Of a DNA stretch of 14,161 bases, positions 1-7,261 are shown piece by piece. The position numbers and the translations under genes were made by a program. Location of the stretch: positions 1 through 14,161 of the forward strand of contig CAKRRU010000069.1 of NCBI GenBank assembly GCA_934394515.1, written 5' to 3'. This stretch comes from an uncultured Acetatifactor sp. (GTDB taxonomy: Bacteria; Bacillota; Clostridia; Lachnospirales; Lachnospiraceae). The notes beneath the pieces were generated by a model. It saw only the letters and a list, made by a program, of their open reading frames with translations. It did no database searches and was not told where the DNA came from. The stretch's first letter is position 1. The number at the start of each line of letters is the position of its first letter.

Positions 1-17
1 GCTGTGCAAATGACATC

Positions 18-470
18 CTACATCTTCTCATCCACCATAAGACCTGCCATCTCCCATACTTTGGCGATCATGTCCAACGTCTTCTCAGGCGGAAGCTCTT
101 TGATGACTTTCTTGGTATCCTTGTCTATGATTTTGATCGTTATGCGGTTTGTCGCCTCATGAATACCGAAAACAGCTTCTGAATGGGACATCATGTTCTT
201 ATTCAGCTTCTCTACTGCTTTCTTGATCTGCTCGTTGGTCACCTGCTGTTGCTGTTCATTGTTCGCATCGGCAGAAGTATTATTCTGATCCTTGCTCTGG
301 GCATTCTCAACAACTGCGGTAGTCTGGTCAAGTTTATCTGCTGCATTGACATTGGCAGGATTGTATTCTGAGGGATTCTCCTCTGTCGTTACTTTTGTCG
401 CAGTGTTCCTGGCAGCGGCTGTATTCTGTGCCTGCACTGTCATGACACTGGAAATCGGTTCTATGGTCAT
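18..470 (-). CDS. flaG: Flagellar protein FlaG
   Basis: FlaG-family protein of 150 aa. FlaG is linked to control of filament length and assembly, but its biochemical role is poorly defined. The N-terminal ~90 residues are low-complexity, rich in N, Q, A and T. The C-terminal ~60 residues form the conserved FlaG domain, including VFGIHEATNRITIKI, then KELPPEKTLDMIAKVWEMAG and a VDEKM end. The ATG at 470 is chosen because GGAGGTG (477-483) lies 6 nt upstream; the frame could extend to a GTG at 515, but that would run through the leader hairpin. It lies 169 nt downstream of csrA, where B. subtilis has hag. Its leader carries two ACGGA motifs, so CsrA control is likely (inference). The stop is TAG at 18-20. 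The family assignment is secure. Confidence 0.93.
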   Translation of the reverse strand: MTIEPISSVMTVQAQNTAAARNTATKVTTEENPSEYNPANVNAADKLDQTTAVVENAQSKDQNNTSADANNEQQQQVTNEQIKKAVEKLNKNMMSHSEAVFGIHEATNRITIKIIDKDTKKVIKELPPEKTLDMIAKVWEMAGLMVDEKM

Positions 471-476
471 AATGGT

Positions 477-513
477 CACCTCCGTGTGATAAACAGGCGC
501 CTTCCGTGGGCGC
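477..513 (-). promoter_or_regulatory. Putative CsrA-binding leader of flaG (two ACGGA sites)
   Basis: In the transcript strand, GCGCC-CACGGAA-GGCGC (497-513) forms a 5-bp GC stem with ACGGA (503-507) in a 7-nt loop. A second ACGGA (481-485) runs directly into the flaG Shine-Dalgarno, giving ACGGAGGTG. The two motifs are 22 nt apart start to start. The known CsrA target signature is ANGGA, preferably in a hairpin loop, with a second copy over the ribosome site; the B. subtilis hag leader is built this way. The motifs and stem are visible in the sequence; CsrA binding is inference. Confidence 0.6.
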
Positions 514-536
514 ACGACCTTGCTTCTCTAAGAACT

Positions 537-564
537 GTATCGGTAATTCTCCCGGGAAAATTAA
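537..564 (-). promoter_or_regulatory. Candidate sigma-28 promoter for flaG
   Basis: On the minus strand, TTAA (561-564), a 16-nt spacer, then ACCGATAC (537-544). The sigma-28/SigD consensus is TAAA-N15-GCCGATAA, so the match is 3/4 in the -35 and 6/8 in the -10, with a spacer one base longer. A start near position 530 would give a ~60-nt leader containing exactly the two ACGGA sites. It is clearly weaker than the flgM promoter, and flaG may simply be read through from csrA. Confidence 0.35.
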
Positions 565-593
565 TAGGAGATACAAAAATTTGCACCTCCTAT
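564..593 (-). other. Hairpin sequestering an orphan AGGAGG, csrA-flaG gap
   Basis: The transcript strand has ATAGGAG paired with CTCCTAT (outer arms 587-593 and 564-570). The arms continue inward through about six more pairs, including G-U, to a small A/T loop, giving a stem of about 13 bp. The 5' arm contains a perfect AGGAGG, yet no credible coding start follows it. AATTTT follows the stem, so this may be a weak terminator for csrA. It could also be a ribosome-site/anti-site switch, or the remnant of a lost gene's leader. Confidence 0.45.
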
Positions 594-639
594 GCCTAAT
601 TTCCTATATTAATTACTATTTATCAGATCTTTACGCGGC

Positions 640-858
640 TTACCCCAACAGATTCTTAAGCGCTGCCATACCTTCGGCATCCACAGATGCTTTGTTGGCT
701 TCCTGGATCTGAAGGTAGACTTCCTTGCGGTAGATGGGCACTTCCTTGGGAGCGGAGATGCCGATCTTGACCTGGTCGCCTTTTACCTCCAGGACGGTGA
801 TTTCGATATCATTGTTGATAACGATTGCTTCATTTTTCTTACGGGACAATGCAAGCAT
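640..858 (-). CDS. csrA: Translational regulator CsrA
   Basis: RNA-binding dimer that represses translation by covering ribosome binding sites; in Gram-positive bacteria its main target is flagellin mRNA and FliW antagonises it. From the ATG at 858 the product is 72 aa beginning MLALSRKKNEAIVI, the family start. This numbering puts the conserved arginine of APKEVPIYRKEV at R44, as in E. coli CsrA. The C-terminal ~25 residues (QIQEANKASVDAEGMAALKN) are the longer helical tail seen in FliW-regulated CsrA. The frame could start 9 nt earlier at a GTG (867) overlapping fliW, but that adds MSK before the conserved start, and GGGTGAG is well placed for the ATG. The ATG follows the fliW stop (TAA, 860-862) by one base, so translation is probably coupled. 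Confidence 0.95.
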   Translation of the reverse strand: MLALSRKKNEAIVINNDIEITVLEVKGDQVKIGISAPKEVPIYRKEVYLQIQEANKASVDAEGMAALKNLLG

Positions 859-859
859 C

Positions 860-1318
860 TTACTCACCCGCCTTTCCGGACTTCAGGATATCGTATACCG
901 GGTATTTTACCGGGTATTTGTCTCCCTCAAGGATGATCTGGCATGCCTTTCGCTCTTCCACATTGATCACAAAAGGTCCCTGCAGGTTCACGGTCATCTG
1001 GGTCAGATCCGCAGGCACGGTCACAGTGACCATAACCAGGATATTCTCCGGGGTCAGGTTGCCGACGCCGGTGAGCAGTTCATCATCCACTTCCGGGTCA
1101 TACTCCGGATTGACTAACAAAGGATCCATCACCGGCATGGCAAATCCGGGCTCTTCCAGAGACTGTAAATAACGGATTCCCACACTGCTGCCTTTTTCCT
1201 CATCATGCAGCATAGTGAAATGCTTCAGTTCCGGGAATCCGATAATGCCTTTGTCAAAGGTAATGATCTTATCGTCCGCAATCTCAACTTCTCCGAAAAA
1301 TTTCGTATTAATCTTCAT
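860..1318 (-). CDS. fliW: Flagellar assembly factor FliW
   Basis: FliW, 152 aa, a cytoplasmic protein that binds either flagellin or CsrA. Free flagellin titrates FliW off CsrA, so CsrA then represses flagellin translation, giving homeostatic feedback. Diagnostic features are the N-terminal KFFGEVEI strand, FDKGIIGFPELKHF (about residues 23-36), YLQSLEEPGFAMPVMDPLL (about 50-68) and the hydrophobic TPENILVMVTVTVP segment near residue 90. Length fits the family (~140-155 aa). The start at 1318 is preceded by TAGGAGGACAGT; this strong ribosome site overlaps the flgL stop codon (TAG, 1328-1330), suggesting coupled translation. csrA follows immediately, as in B. subtilis. Nothing is odd in the frame. 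Confidence 0.96.
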   Translation of the reverse strand: MKINTKFFGEVEIADDKIITFDKGIIGFPELKHFTMLHDEEKGSSVGIRYLQSLEEPGFAMPVMDPLLVNPEYDPEVDDELLTGVGNLTPENILVMVTVTVPADLTQMTVNLQGPFVINVEERKACQIILEGDKYPVKYPVYDILKSGKAGE

Positions 1319-1327
1319 ACTGTCCTC

Positions 1328-2917
1328 CTAGATATAATTCAGCAGAGTCGTCTGCATCACCTTACCGGTAGCCATCAGTGCCGCTTCATAGGTCATCGCC
1401 GCACTCTTTAATTCTATGGCAGTCTCGGTAATATCAATATCCTCGTTTTCACTCTTCAGTGTCTCGAACGTAGTCTTCTGGCTCTTCATACGATTCTCGA
1501 TGAGCTCCAGCTTGCTGCTTCTGGTACCGCAGTTGGTGATGCACAGGTTGGCATCATCCAGATATCCCTGGAATGTGGTGATACCGTTTTCGAACAGTTT
1601 CTGGCACTTATCTTTGGACAGGGTCAGTGCTTTTTCCACTGCCTCCATCTGCTTCGACAGTATGTCCGCATCCGTGCCGGTGGCATTCTCCTGCAGGCCT
1701 GTGATCTTAGTCTTCACAGCTTCCAGATCCAGTACATCCTGCATAGCCTGGACAAGGTCATCCACCGCACGTCCGATGCCGTGCCGGAAGCACTCATCCG
1801 CTGTGGAATTTACGCGGATCGTCTGATTGAATCCCACATCATATTCAATGACCTGTTTCTCAATATTTCCCTTGAGATAATCCTGATTATATTTTGTCTC
1901 TTTCCCGTCGGTATCCGTACTGGTACATGCGAAATAATGCTCGGGTCTCAAATCTCCTTTGACCCAGTGATCCTTCTGATAGGTTACCTGGATCTCACCC
2001 TGGTCTGCCTCAGGAATCGTAGGATCATTTTTGCATGCCATCAGCGTTTCATAGCGGTTCTTTCCCAGCAGGATCTCACCGGTATCCGACACATACACAA
2101 TATCATCATCACCTAAATTACTATAGGGATCCTCCGTAGAAGTAGCCTGCCTGATCTGGGGATTACCGTTTGCATCCGGCCATGACGCTTCTTTATAGGT
2201 ATAAGAGCCATCCGCCTGCACCTTTTTCTCCCAGAAAGAGATCTTAGGGGTCGCAGCCGGTGTTGCATTCTTGTCTCTGCAGTCATCATAAGCCAGCTGG
2301 ATACGGTACACATCCGTAGATTTGATGTCCTGCTCTGTAATCTTACTGTTATCAGCATTATTAAAGTTTGCAGCGGTAATATCCAACAGTTTTCCGGTAT
2401 CTACCTTGGTCATTTTGGTAATGGCATTGCTATCCAGCTGCTCAGTGATATCATATTTGGTATTGTACTCTTTATCAAAGCTCAGAGAAGTATCGGTACG
2501 GTAACCGGTAAACACATAACGTCCCGCATAGTCCGCATCCCCGGTACTGTATACTTCATCGCCCAGAGCCTTCAGCTGCTCTAAGATGATCTGGCGGTCC
2601 TCCGGCTTCAGGTCTCCGTTGGAACCTTTGGTGCACTGGGAGATCATGTTGGTCACGATCTGGGTCAGGTTCTTCAGAGCATCCTCTGTTACATTCAGCC
2701 AGCTCTCCGCATCGGGAATATTCTTGCTGTAGTACTGTGTCACTTCCGTTACATTGCTGCGCAGACGCAGGGCACGAATGGATACCACAGGGTCATCGGA
2801 AGGACGGTTGACCTTCTTCTGTGTGGACATCTGGGTACTCAGTTTATCCTGATACACTTTGTTTGTATTGATATTGGACAGATTATTACGCTGCATGATC
2901 TTGTTCGTAATTCTCAT
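1328..2917 (-). CDS. flgL: Flagellar hook-filament junction protein FlgL, enlarged
   Basis: FlgL (HAP3), 529 aa, is the second junction protein between hook and filament and is exported by the flagellar type III apparatus. The N-terminus MRITNKIMQRNNLSNINTN and the RPSDDPVVSIRALRLRS segment (about 38-54) are the conserved flagellin-like D0/D1 part, followed by DADYAGRYVFTGYRTDTSLSF (about 127-147). The last ~60 residues (ENRMKSQKTTFETLKSENED... to LLNYI) form the matching C-terminal helix. FlgL is often near 300 aa; here a polar region of about 220 residues between ~150 and ~375 accounts for the excess and is probably a surface domain (inference). AAAGGA lies 12 nt before the ATG, a weak and distant ribosome site, unlike its neighbours. 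The gene is separated from flgK2 by a 130-nt structured gap. Confidence 0.93.
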   Translation of the reverse strand: MRITNKIMQRNNLSNINTNKVYQDKLSTQMSTQKKVNRPSDDPVVSIRALRLRSNVTEVTQYYSKNIPDAESWLNVTEDALKNLTQIVTNMISQCTKGSNGDLKPEDRQIILEQLKALGDEVYSTGDADYAGRYVFTGYRTDTSLSFDKEYNTKYDITEQLDSNAITKMTKVDTGKLLDITAANFNNADNSKITEQDIKSTDVYRIQLAYDDCRDKNATPAATPKISFWEKKVQADGSYTYKEASWPDANGNPQIRQATSTEDPYSNLGDDDIVYVSDTGEILLGKNRYETLMACKNDPTIPEADQGEIQVTYQKDHWVKGDLRPEHYFACTSTDTDGKETKYNQDYLKGNIEKQVIEYDVGFNQTIRVNSTADECFRHGIGRAVDDLVQAMQDVLDLEAVKTKITGLQENATGTDADILSKQMEAVEKALTLSKDKCQKLFENGITTFQGYLDDANLCITNCGTRSSKLELIENRMKSQKTTFETLKSENEDIDITETAIELKSAAMTYEAALMATGKVMQTTLLNYI

Positions 2918-2958
2918 TTTTCGTACTTGTCCTTTCTCTCTCTAATCGAAATAACACT

Positions 2959-3048
2959 GAAAAAGCATTTATGCTTTTTCCTGTATGAAACTTAGAACTT
3001 CTTCGCGAAAGCGCCTTTGCGCTGAGTGACTGGAAGTTCTTTTCATAC
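2959..3048 (-). repeat. REP-like structured element between flgK2 and flgL
   Basis: Two adjacent inverted repeats fill most of the gap. The larger pairs GTATGAAA (2983-2990) with TTTCATAC (3041-3048) and AGAACTTC (2994-3001) with GAAGTTCT (3033-3040): 16 bp broken only by a 3-nt bulge. Inside it is a small GCGC/GCGC hairpin (3011-3022). The smaller is a perfect repeat, GAAAAAGCAT-TT-ATGCTTTTTC (2959-2980). The outer arm begins on the last base of the flgK2 stop codon. It could be a REP/MITE-like repeat, an mRNA processing or stabilising structure, or an attenuator. The second hairpin ends in five T residues but is A/T-rich. Confidence 0.6.
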
Positions 3049-4961
3049 TAGACGCCGGTCTCCAGAATCAGTCTGTCATATACTTCCGTCAATGTCTGGA
3101 TCATCTTGGATGCCAGATTGTATCCGTTCCGGTATTTCACCAGGTTTACCGCTTCTTCATCCTCATCGACACCGGAGATGGAGATTCTCTGGTTATCGAT
3201 GGTATTGGAAATATCCTTAAAGCTTGCATAGAAAGTATTGGCTCTGGAAGCGTTTAATGCCACATCCGATAAGATACACTGTAAAAATTCGGAAGCATTG
3301 CAACCACGGAAACTCATCTTGGACTTATCCGTTGCCAGATTCTTCAGATCGTTCAGCAGGTCATTCTGTTCCACGCCGTCTGCCGCATCGTAGCGGTTAG
3401 CCATCAGGCTGGGATCCTGCTCTATGGCATCCAGGATATCAAAATTCTTTGCTGTCAGGCGATAGTAGCTGTCGTCATTCACTTTTACCGTAAGCTTACT
3501 GTCTTTCTTTTCCTGCTTGTCATATCTCGTAGCATCTTCCAACAGGAACTGCTCACCGCCGGTTGCTTTATTGCCGGTGAACATCTTCACACCCGGGTCT
3601 CCGTTTCCACTGTATCCGGACGTCAGAATATCATTGAATTTCTGCGAAAAGGTACGGATCCACTCATTCATCTGGTTCATATAATAAGGGATTCCCTGAT
3701 AAGACAGGCTTTCGCCGATCTCTGCCGTTTTGCCTACACGGTCATTGGTAAGACCGCGGGGATTTTTCTCACTGTCCGATAACGTAAAGGTGTAGGTATA
3801 AGTTGCATTCCCGTTGGCATCATACTCGCAGGTATACTCCCAGGAATCATAGTAGAATTCCTGATTTCCCAGATCAATGATACCGCCCTGATCCGACAGA
3901 TTGCATTTATTCAGATCCTGCAGATAGGCTTTGGTTACTTTTACGGTCACGGTATCGTGGGTCTTGCCGTCTACGGTAGTGGTGCCGGTAGCGGTCACCT
4001 GACCGGAGAAGTTCTCTCCGTTATTACCGTCACGCGTCTGTATCAGCCCGGCCAGATCTCCTCCCATGGATGCATTGTATAGATTAAATTTCTGTCCGTC
4101 TGACCAGTAGATCTCATAGAGTCCGTCGATATCGGTCTGGTTTACCTTCTCGTAAGCGGTTCTTGCCACACATTCCAGACCGTTGTAGTCGCTGCCGTCT
4201 ACCAGCATCTGACCGCCGGCGATCTTGACCATATATCTGTTGGCGCCGGTCTCGCGGTTCTCATTGTTGGCATCAACGATCGGTGTTTCCTTGACTTCCA
4301 CGTCTACGATCTTGGACAGTTCGTCGATCAGTAAGGTACGTCTGTCGCGGAGTTCATTTGCCTTGACACCGGTCAGTTCTATGGTGTTGATCTGTTTATT
4401 CAAAGTAGCGATCTCACCGGCGATGGAATTGATCTGATCCACCTTCAGTTTGATCTCCTGATTGATATCCTTCTGTACTTTTTCCAGGTTGCCTGCCATG
4501 CCGTTGAAATACTCGGTCAGTGCACCGGCATAACCTACGAACTGGGATTTGGCGGTGGCGCTGCCCGGGTCTTTCAATAATGCCTGCATACCGGTCACCA
4601 TCAGCTGATTGAAGATAGTCTTGAATCCGGTACTCTTGCCGTCATCATCAAAATAAGTCTCCAGCTGCTGCATGTAGTACTGTTTCATATCGTACTCGCC
4701 CAGCTGTGCATTGTTGTCCCAGAATCTTCCGTCGTAAAATTCATCACGGACACGCTCAATCGCCAGTGTCTCTACACCGGCGCCGGCACAACCGTAGGTC
4801 TGAAATACCCGAAGGGCATTGGCTGCCTGCTGGGTGACCTGCTGTCTGCTGTAGCCTTCCGTCTGTACGTTGGAAATATTATTGGAAGTGGTGTTCATTG
4901 CCGCATTGCTGGCCAGCAACCCTGTATATGCGATATTTAATCCAAAAAATTGTGAGGGCAT
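3048..4961 (-). CDS. flgK: Second FlgK-type hook-associated protein
   Basis: A second FlgK (HAP1) paralogue, 637 aa. The N-terminus has the rod/hook/HAP signature (TSNNISNVQTEGYSRQQV, about residues 25-42), and the C-terminus has the matching helix (EAVNLVKYRNGYNLASKMIQ, then a final YDRLILETGV). Residues ~165-220 resemble the FlgK D1 region (LNKQINTIELTGVKANELRD). The middle (~230-560) is a long variable part rich in aromatic and polar residues, longer than in the upstream paralogue. The two copies share the family termini but diverge throughout, so this is not a recent duplication. AAGGAGG (4971-4977) sits 9 nt before the ATG, and the upstream flgK stop is 20 nt away. It may form a mixed junction ring or replace FlgK on an alternative filament (inference). 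Confidence 0.9.
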   Translation of the reverse strand: MPSQFFGLNIAYTGLLASNAAMNTTSNNISNVQTEGYSRQQVTQQAANALRVFQTYGCAGAGVETLAIERVRDEFYDGRFWDNNAQLGEYDMKQYYMQQLETYFDDDGKSTGFKTIFNQLMVTGMQALLKDPGSATAKSQFVGYAGALTEYFNGMAGNLEKVQKDINQEIKLKVDQINSIAGEIATLNKQINTIELTGVKANELRDRRTLLIDELSKIVDVEVKETPIVDANNENRETGANRYMVKIAGGQMLVDGSDYNGLECVARTAYEKVNQTDIDGLYEIYWSDGQKFNLYNASMGGDLAGLIQTRDGNNGENFSGQVTATGTTTVDGKTHDTVTVKVTKAYLQDLNKCNLSDQGGIIDLGNQEFYYDSWEYTCEYDANGNATYTYTFTLSDSEKNPRGLTNDRVGKTAEIGESLSYQGIPYYMNQMNEWIRTFSQKFNDILTSGYSGNGDPGVKMFTGNKATGGEQFLLEDATRYDKQEKKDSKLTVKVNDDSYYRLTAKNFDILDAIEQDPSLMANRYDAADGVEQNDLLNDLKNLATDKSKMSFRGCNASEFLQCILSDVALNASRANTFYASFKDISNTIDNQRISISGVDEDEEAVNLVKYRNGYNLASKMIQTLTEVYDRLILETGV

Positions 4962-4981
4962 TTATTACTGCCTCCTTCCTC

Positions 4982-6709
4982 TTATACTCCAAGAGTAGAA
5001 ATAATATGTTCCAGCATCTCGCTGATCACATTGATATATCGGCTGGATGCATTGTATGCATTCTGGAACTTGATCATATTGGATAATTCTTCATCCGTGG
5101 AGACACCGATGACCTGTTCTCTGGCGCTCTGTGTGGCTTCCACAGTGTTGACCTGATTCTCATAGATGCTGCGGAATACATATCCCGAGTTCGCCACCTG
5201 TGATACCAGATCTGTATAATAATCTACAAATGTAGTCTTCTTCTGTACATTGGGATTCAGCGTATAGGCTTCCTCGGTAAATGCAGCCTTCAGTGCCTCC
5301 GCCGTCTCCTTATCCTCGGAACCGTCTGCCAGACGGAATCCCAGTTTGGAGGGTTCCTGCATCAGTGCCGGGTTCACCTGAAGGTTGCCGACGGTATAAA
5401 GGCTCTCCGGGGCATTCGGATCTTCCTCTTTCATCACCCAGTATTCCCTGCCGTCATCTGTGGTCACCTTTTCGTAACCGTCCGTGGTGATCTTGGTAAA
5501 CAGCCGGATGGGACTGCCGTCCTCCATACGCATATAACCGTCCGGATCCACGGTGCAGTAGCGGGCATTCTTTAGTACCGTACCGTCTGCCAGTGTCAGA
5601 TCTCCGGTCTGCACACCTGCTGCCTTTGCCAGGATATCATTGACCTTCGTCACCACGTTATGGATCATCTGGTCAAACTCACCCTGGATATTCATCACAA
5701 CTGACTGGGAAACGCCGTCGTATTTTCCCTCTGCCAGATCAGTATAGTTTGCTCTGTGATCTCCCCTGGCTAAAAGCATTGCTTTCAGACCGCCGACATC
5801 TGTTCCAAGGTCGGAAGAGATCTCGATCGACAGGTCAAACACCTCTGCGCCGTCGATATTATAGACTCTGGTACCGTCATCTCTTACGGTATACGTTGCA
5901 TCCTGCGGCCAGAACGGAGTATAGAAACCGGTAGCTTCATCCGTTTTCATGGCGATCTCGTAACAGGTGCCGTCCTTGACGAAATCCACGCCCTCGATCT
6001 TCACCGATACGCTGCCGTAGCGGTCTTCCGAAAAGCTCATATTCGTAAGCTCTGCCAGTTCGTCCAGGATCTGGTTTCTCGCATCTCTTAAGTCGTTGGC
6101 ATGTTCGATTCCTCCGCTCTCAACGGCACGGATCTGATCGTTCAGTGTTAATATCTGGTTACCGTATTTATTGATTTTGTCTACATTCTGTTTGATCTGT
6201 GTATTCAGGTTGTCCTGATAAGAGCTGAGGCCGCTGTACACTGCGCTTGCTCTCTGTACGAATTCCGAAGCCCTCTGTACGATCAGTCCCTGTGTGACGG
6301 AACTGCTGGGATCCTTGGAAAGCTCCTGGATCGCAGTCCAGAAATCCGTCATGGTGGTCTGGAAAGCTTCACCGTTCAGCTCTCCCAGCTGGCTCTCTAC
6401 CTCTTCCATGACTTTCGTGGACACTTCATAGAACATACTGCGTCCGGATTCCTTGCGGTATGTCTTGTCCAGAAAATAATCTCTGACCTGTTTTACGCGG
6501 GAATATGTGACACCCAGACCCGTCTGTTTATTCGAAATAGACTTGGGGTCTGTAGATAATGTGACATAAGCTCTGTTAGACTGCTGTACCTGTTGTCTGG
6601 TATAGCCTGTGGTGTCCACATTAGAAAGATTATGCGCTGTGGTATTCAGCGCATTCTGACTTGTCTGTAATCCGGACGACCCTATATATAAACTACCCAT
6701 TAATGGCAT
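4982..6709 (-). CDS. flgK: Flagellar hook-associated protein FlgK (first copy)
   Basis: FlgK (HAP1), 575 aa, the first junction protein on the hook tip, exported with help from FlgN. The N-terminal signature SSGLQTSQNALNTTAHNLSN and TTGYTRQQV (about residues 11-41) and the C-terminal ELSNMIKFQNAYNASSRYIN (near 539-558) are classic FlgK D0/D1 elements. LNDQIRAVESGGIEHANDLRDARNQILDEL (about 188-217) is the conserved D1 helix. Length is close to the family norm (~500-600 aa). The ATG at 6709 is preceded by AGAGGTGAG with 6-nt spacing, so it is preferred to the ATG nine bases downstream. It follows flgN by 29 nt and precedes a second flgK by 20 nt. As the copy next to flgN and the closer match in size, it is the likelier standard FlgK (inference). 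Confidence 0.94.
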   Translation of the reverse strand: MPLMGSLYIGSSGLQTSQNALNTTAHNLSNVDTTGYTRQQVQQSNRAYVTLSTDPKSISNKQTGLGVTYSRVKQVRDYFLDKTYRKESGRSMFYEVSTKVMEEVESQLGELNGEAFQTTMTDFWTAIQELSKDPSSSVTQGLIVQRASEFVQRASAVYSGLSSYQDNLNTQIKQNVDKINKYGNQILTLNDQIRAVESGGIEHANDLRDARNQILDELAELTNMSFSEDRYGSVSVKIEGVDFVKDGTCYEIAMKTDEATGFYTPFWPQDATYTVRDDGTRVYNIDGAEVFDLSIEISSDLGTDVGGLKAMLLARGDHRANYTDLAEGKYDGVSQSVVMNIQGEFDQMIHNVVTKVNDILAKAAGVQTGDLTLADGTVLKNARYCTVDPDGYMRMEDGSPIRLFTKITTDGYEKVTTDDGREYWVMKEEDPNAPESLYTVGNLQVNPALMQEPSKLGFRLADGSEDKETAEALKAAFTEEAYTLNPNVQKKTTFVDYYTDLVSQVANSGYVFRSIYENQVNTVEATQSAREQVIGVSTDEELSNMIKFQNAYNASSRYINVISEMLEHIISTLGV

Positions 6710-6738
6710 GAACTCTCACCTCTGTATCGAATTCGGTC

Positions 6739-7257
6739 CTACTGCTTGGCATCGAATCCATGGTTTGCAACGCCCATGGTGTCACCTGCATTGTAGGCTC
6801 CGCGATTGTAATTGGCTGTCTCGGGGGCTGCCTTGGTGGCCTGAAGGAGATTCATCTCAAACTCCACCATTTCCAGTGCACTGTTCAGCAGCTCACTGTT
6901 CTGCTCGTTGATGCGCTTCAGTCCCCGGACTGCTGCCTGTAATCTGTCATGGGCATCCGCCAGCGCCTGCTGTTCCGCAGGACGTGCGGCTAACATCGTG
7001 ATCAGAACAGACAGTTTCAGATCATTAACATCCCTGTTCAATACATCGGCTATGTCCGCAGTGACTCCCTCTCTCTGCTTGTCCAGATTGTGGATCCTGC
7101 TGACCAGCTCCTGCTCCTCGTCCGTGATTTTCTGTAATTCTGTAAGGTCACCGCTTGCGATGATCGGTGTCTTACGTTGTGATAACCGGAGCAGAGATTC
7201 GTACTCCGTACTCTCTCTGTCCAGTACATCTATCAGGTTTTCCATTAAACTAGCCAA
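6739..7257 (-). CDS. flgN: Flagellar export chaperone FlgN
   Basis: FlgN-family chaperone, 172 aa, which holds FlgK and FlgL in the cytoplasm and delivers them to the flagellar export gate. The sequence is mostly helical: an N-terminal helix LMENLIDVLDRESTEYESLL, a central coiled segment, then AVRGLKRINEQNSELLNSALEMVEFEMNLL (about 108-137), the conserved cargo-binding helix. The flexible tail carries NYNRGAYNAG, like the tail seen in other FlgN proteins. The start is a TTG at 7257, since GAGGT (7264-7268) within the flgM end is 6 nt upstream of it, whereas the ATG four codons later has no ribosome site. Only 4 nt separate it from the flgM stop. It directly precedes its presumed client genes. 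Confidence 0.9.
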   Translation of the reverse strand: MASLMENLIDVLDRESTEYESLLRLSQRKTPIIASGDLTELQKITDEEQELVSRIHNLDKQREGVTADIADVLNRDVNDLKLSVLITMLAARPAEQQALADAHDRLQAAVRGLKRINEQNSELLNSALEMVEFEMNLLQATKAAPETANYNRGAYNAGDTMGVANHGFDAKQ

Positions 7258-7261
7258 GGAA

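Noticed and set aside
1..16. ATG at 16 on the minus strand opening a frame beginning MSFAQ
   Set aside because: Only five codons are visible and there is no good ribosome site; it could be the next gene but cannot be supported.
334..576. Minus-strand frame starting at TTG 576, 9 nt after the AGGAGG in the csrA-flaG gap
   Set aside because: It overlaps flaG out of frame for most of its length, and the peptide has no recognisable features. The ribosome site is noted as an orphan instead.
859..867. GTG start giving a 75-aa CsrA overlapping fliW
   Set aside because: It adds MSK before the universally conserved ML.L.RK start and shifts R44 out of register; the ATG at 858 fits the family.
2943..2971. 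Sigma-28-like sequence upstream of flgL (TAAA ... TTCGATTA)
   Set aside because: The spacer is 17 nt and the -10 matches only 5/8; it also lies partly inside the hairpin.
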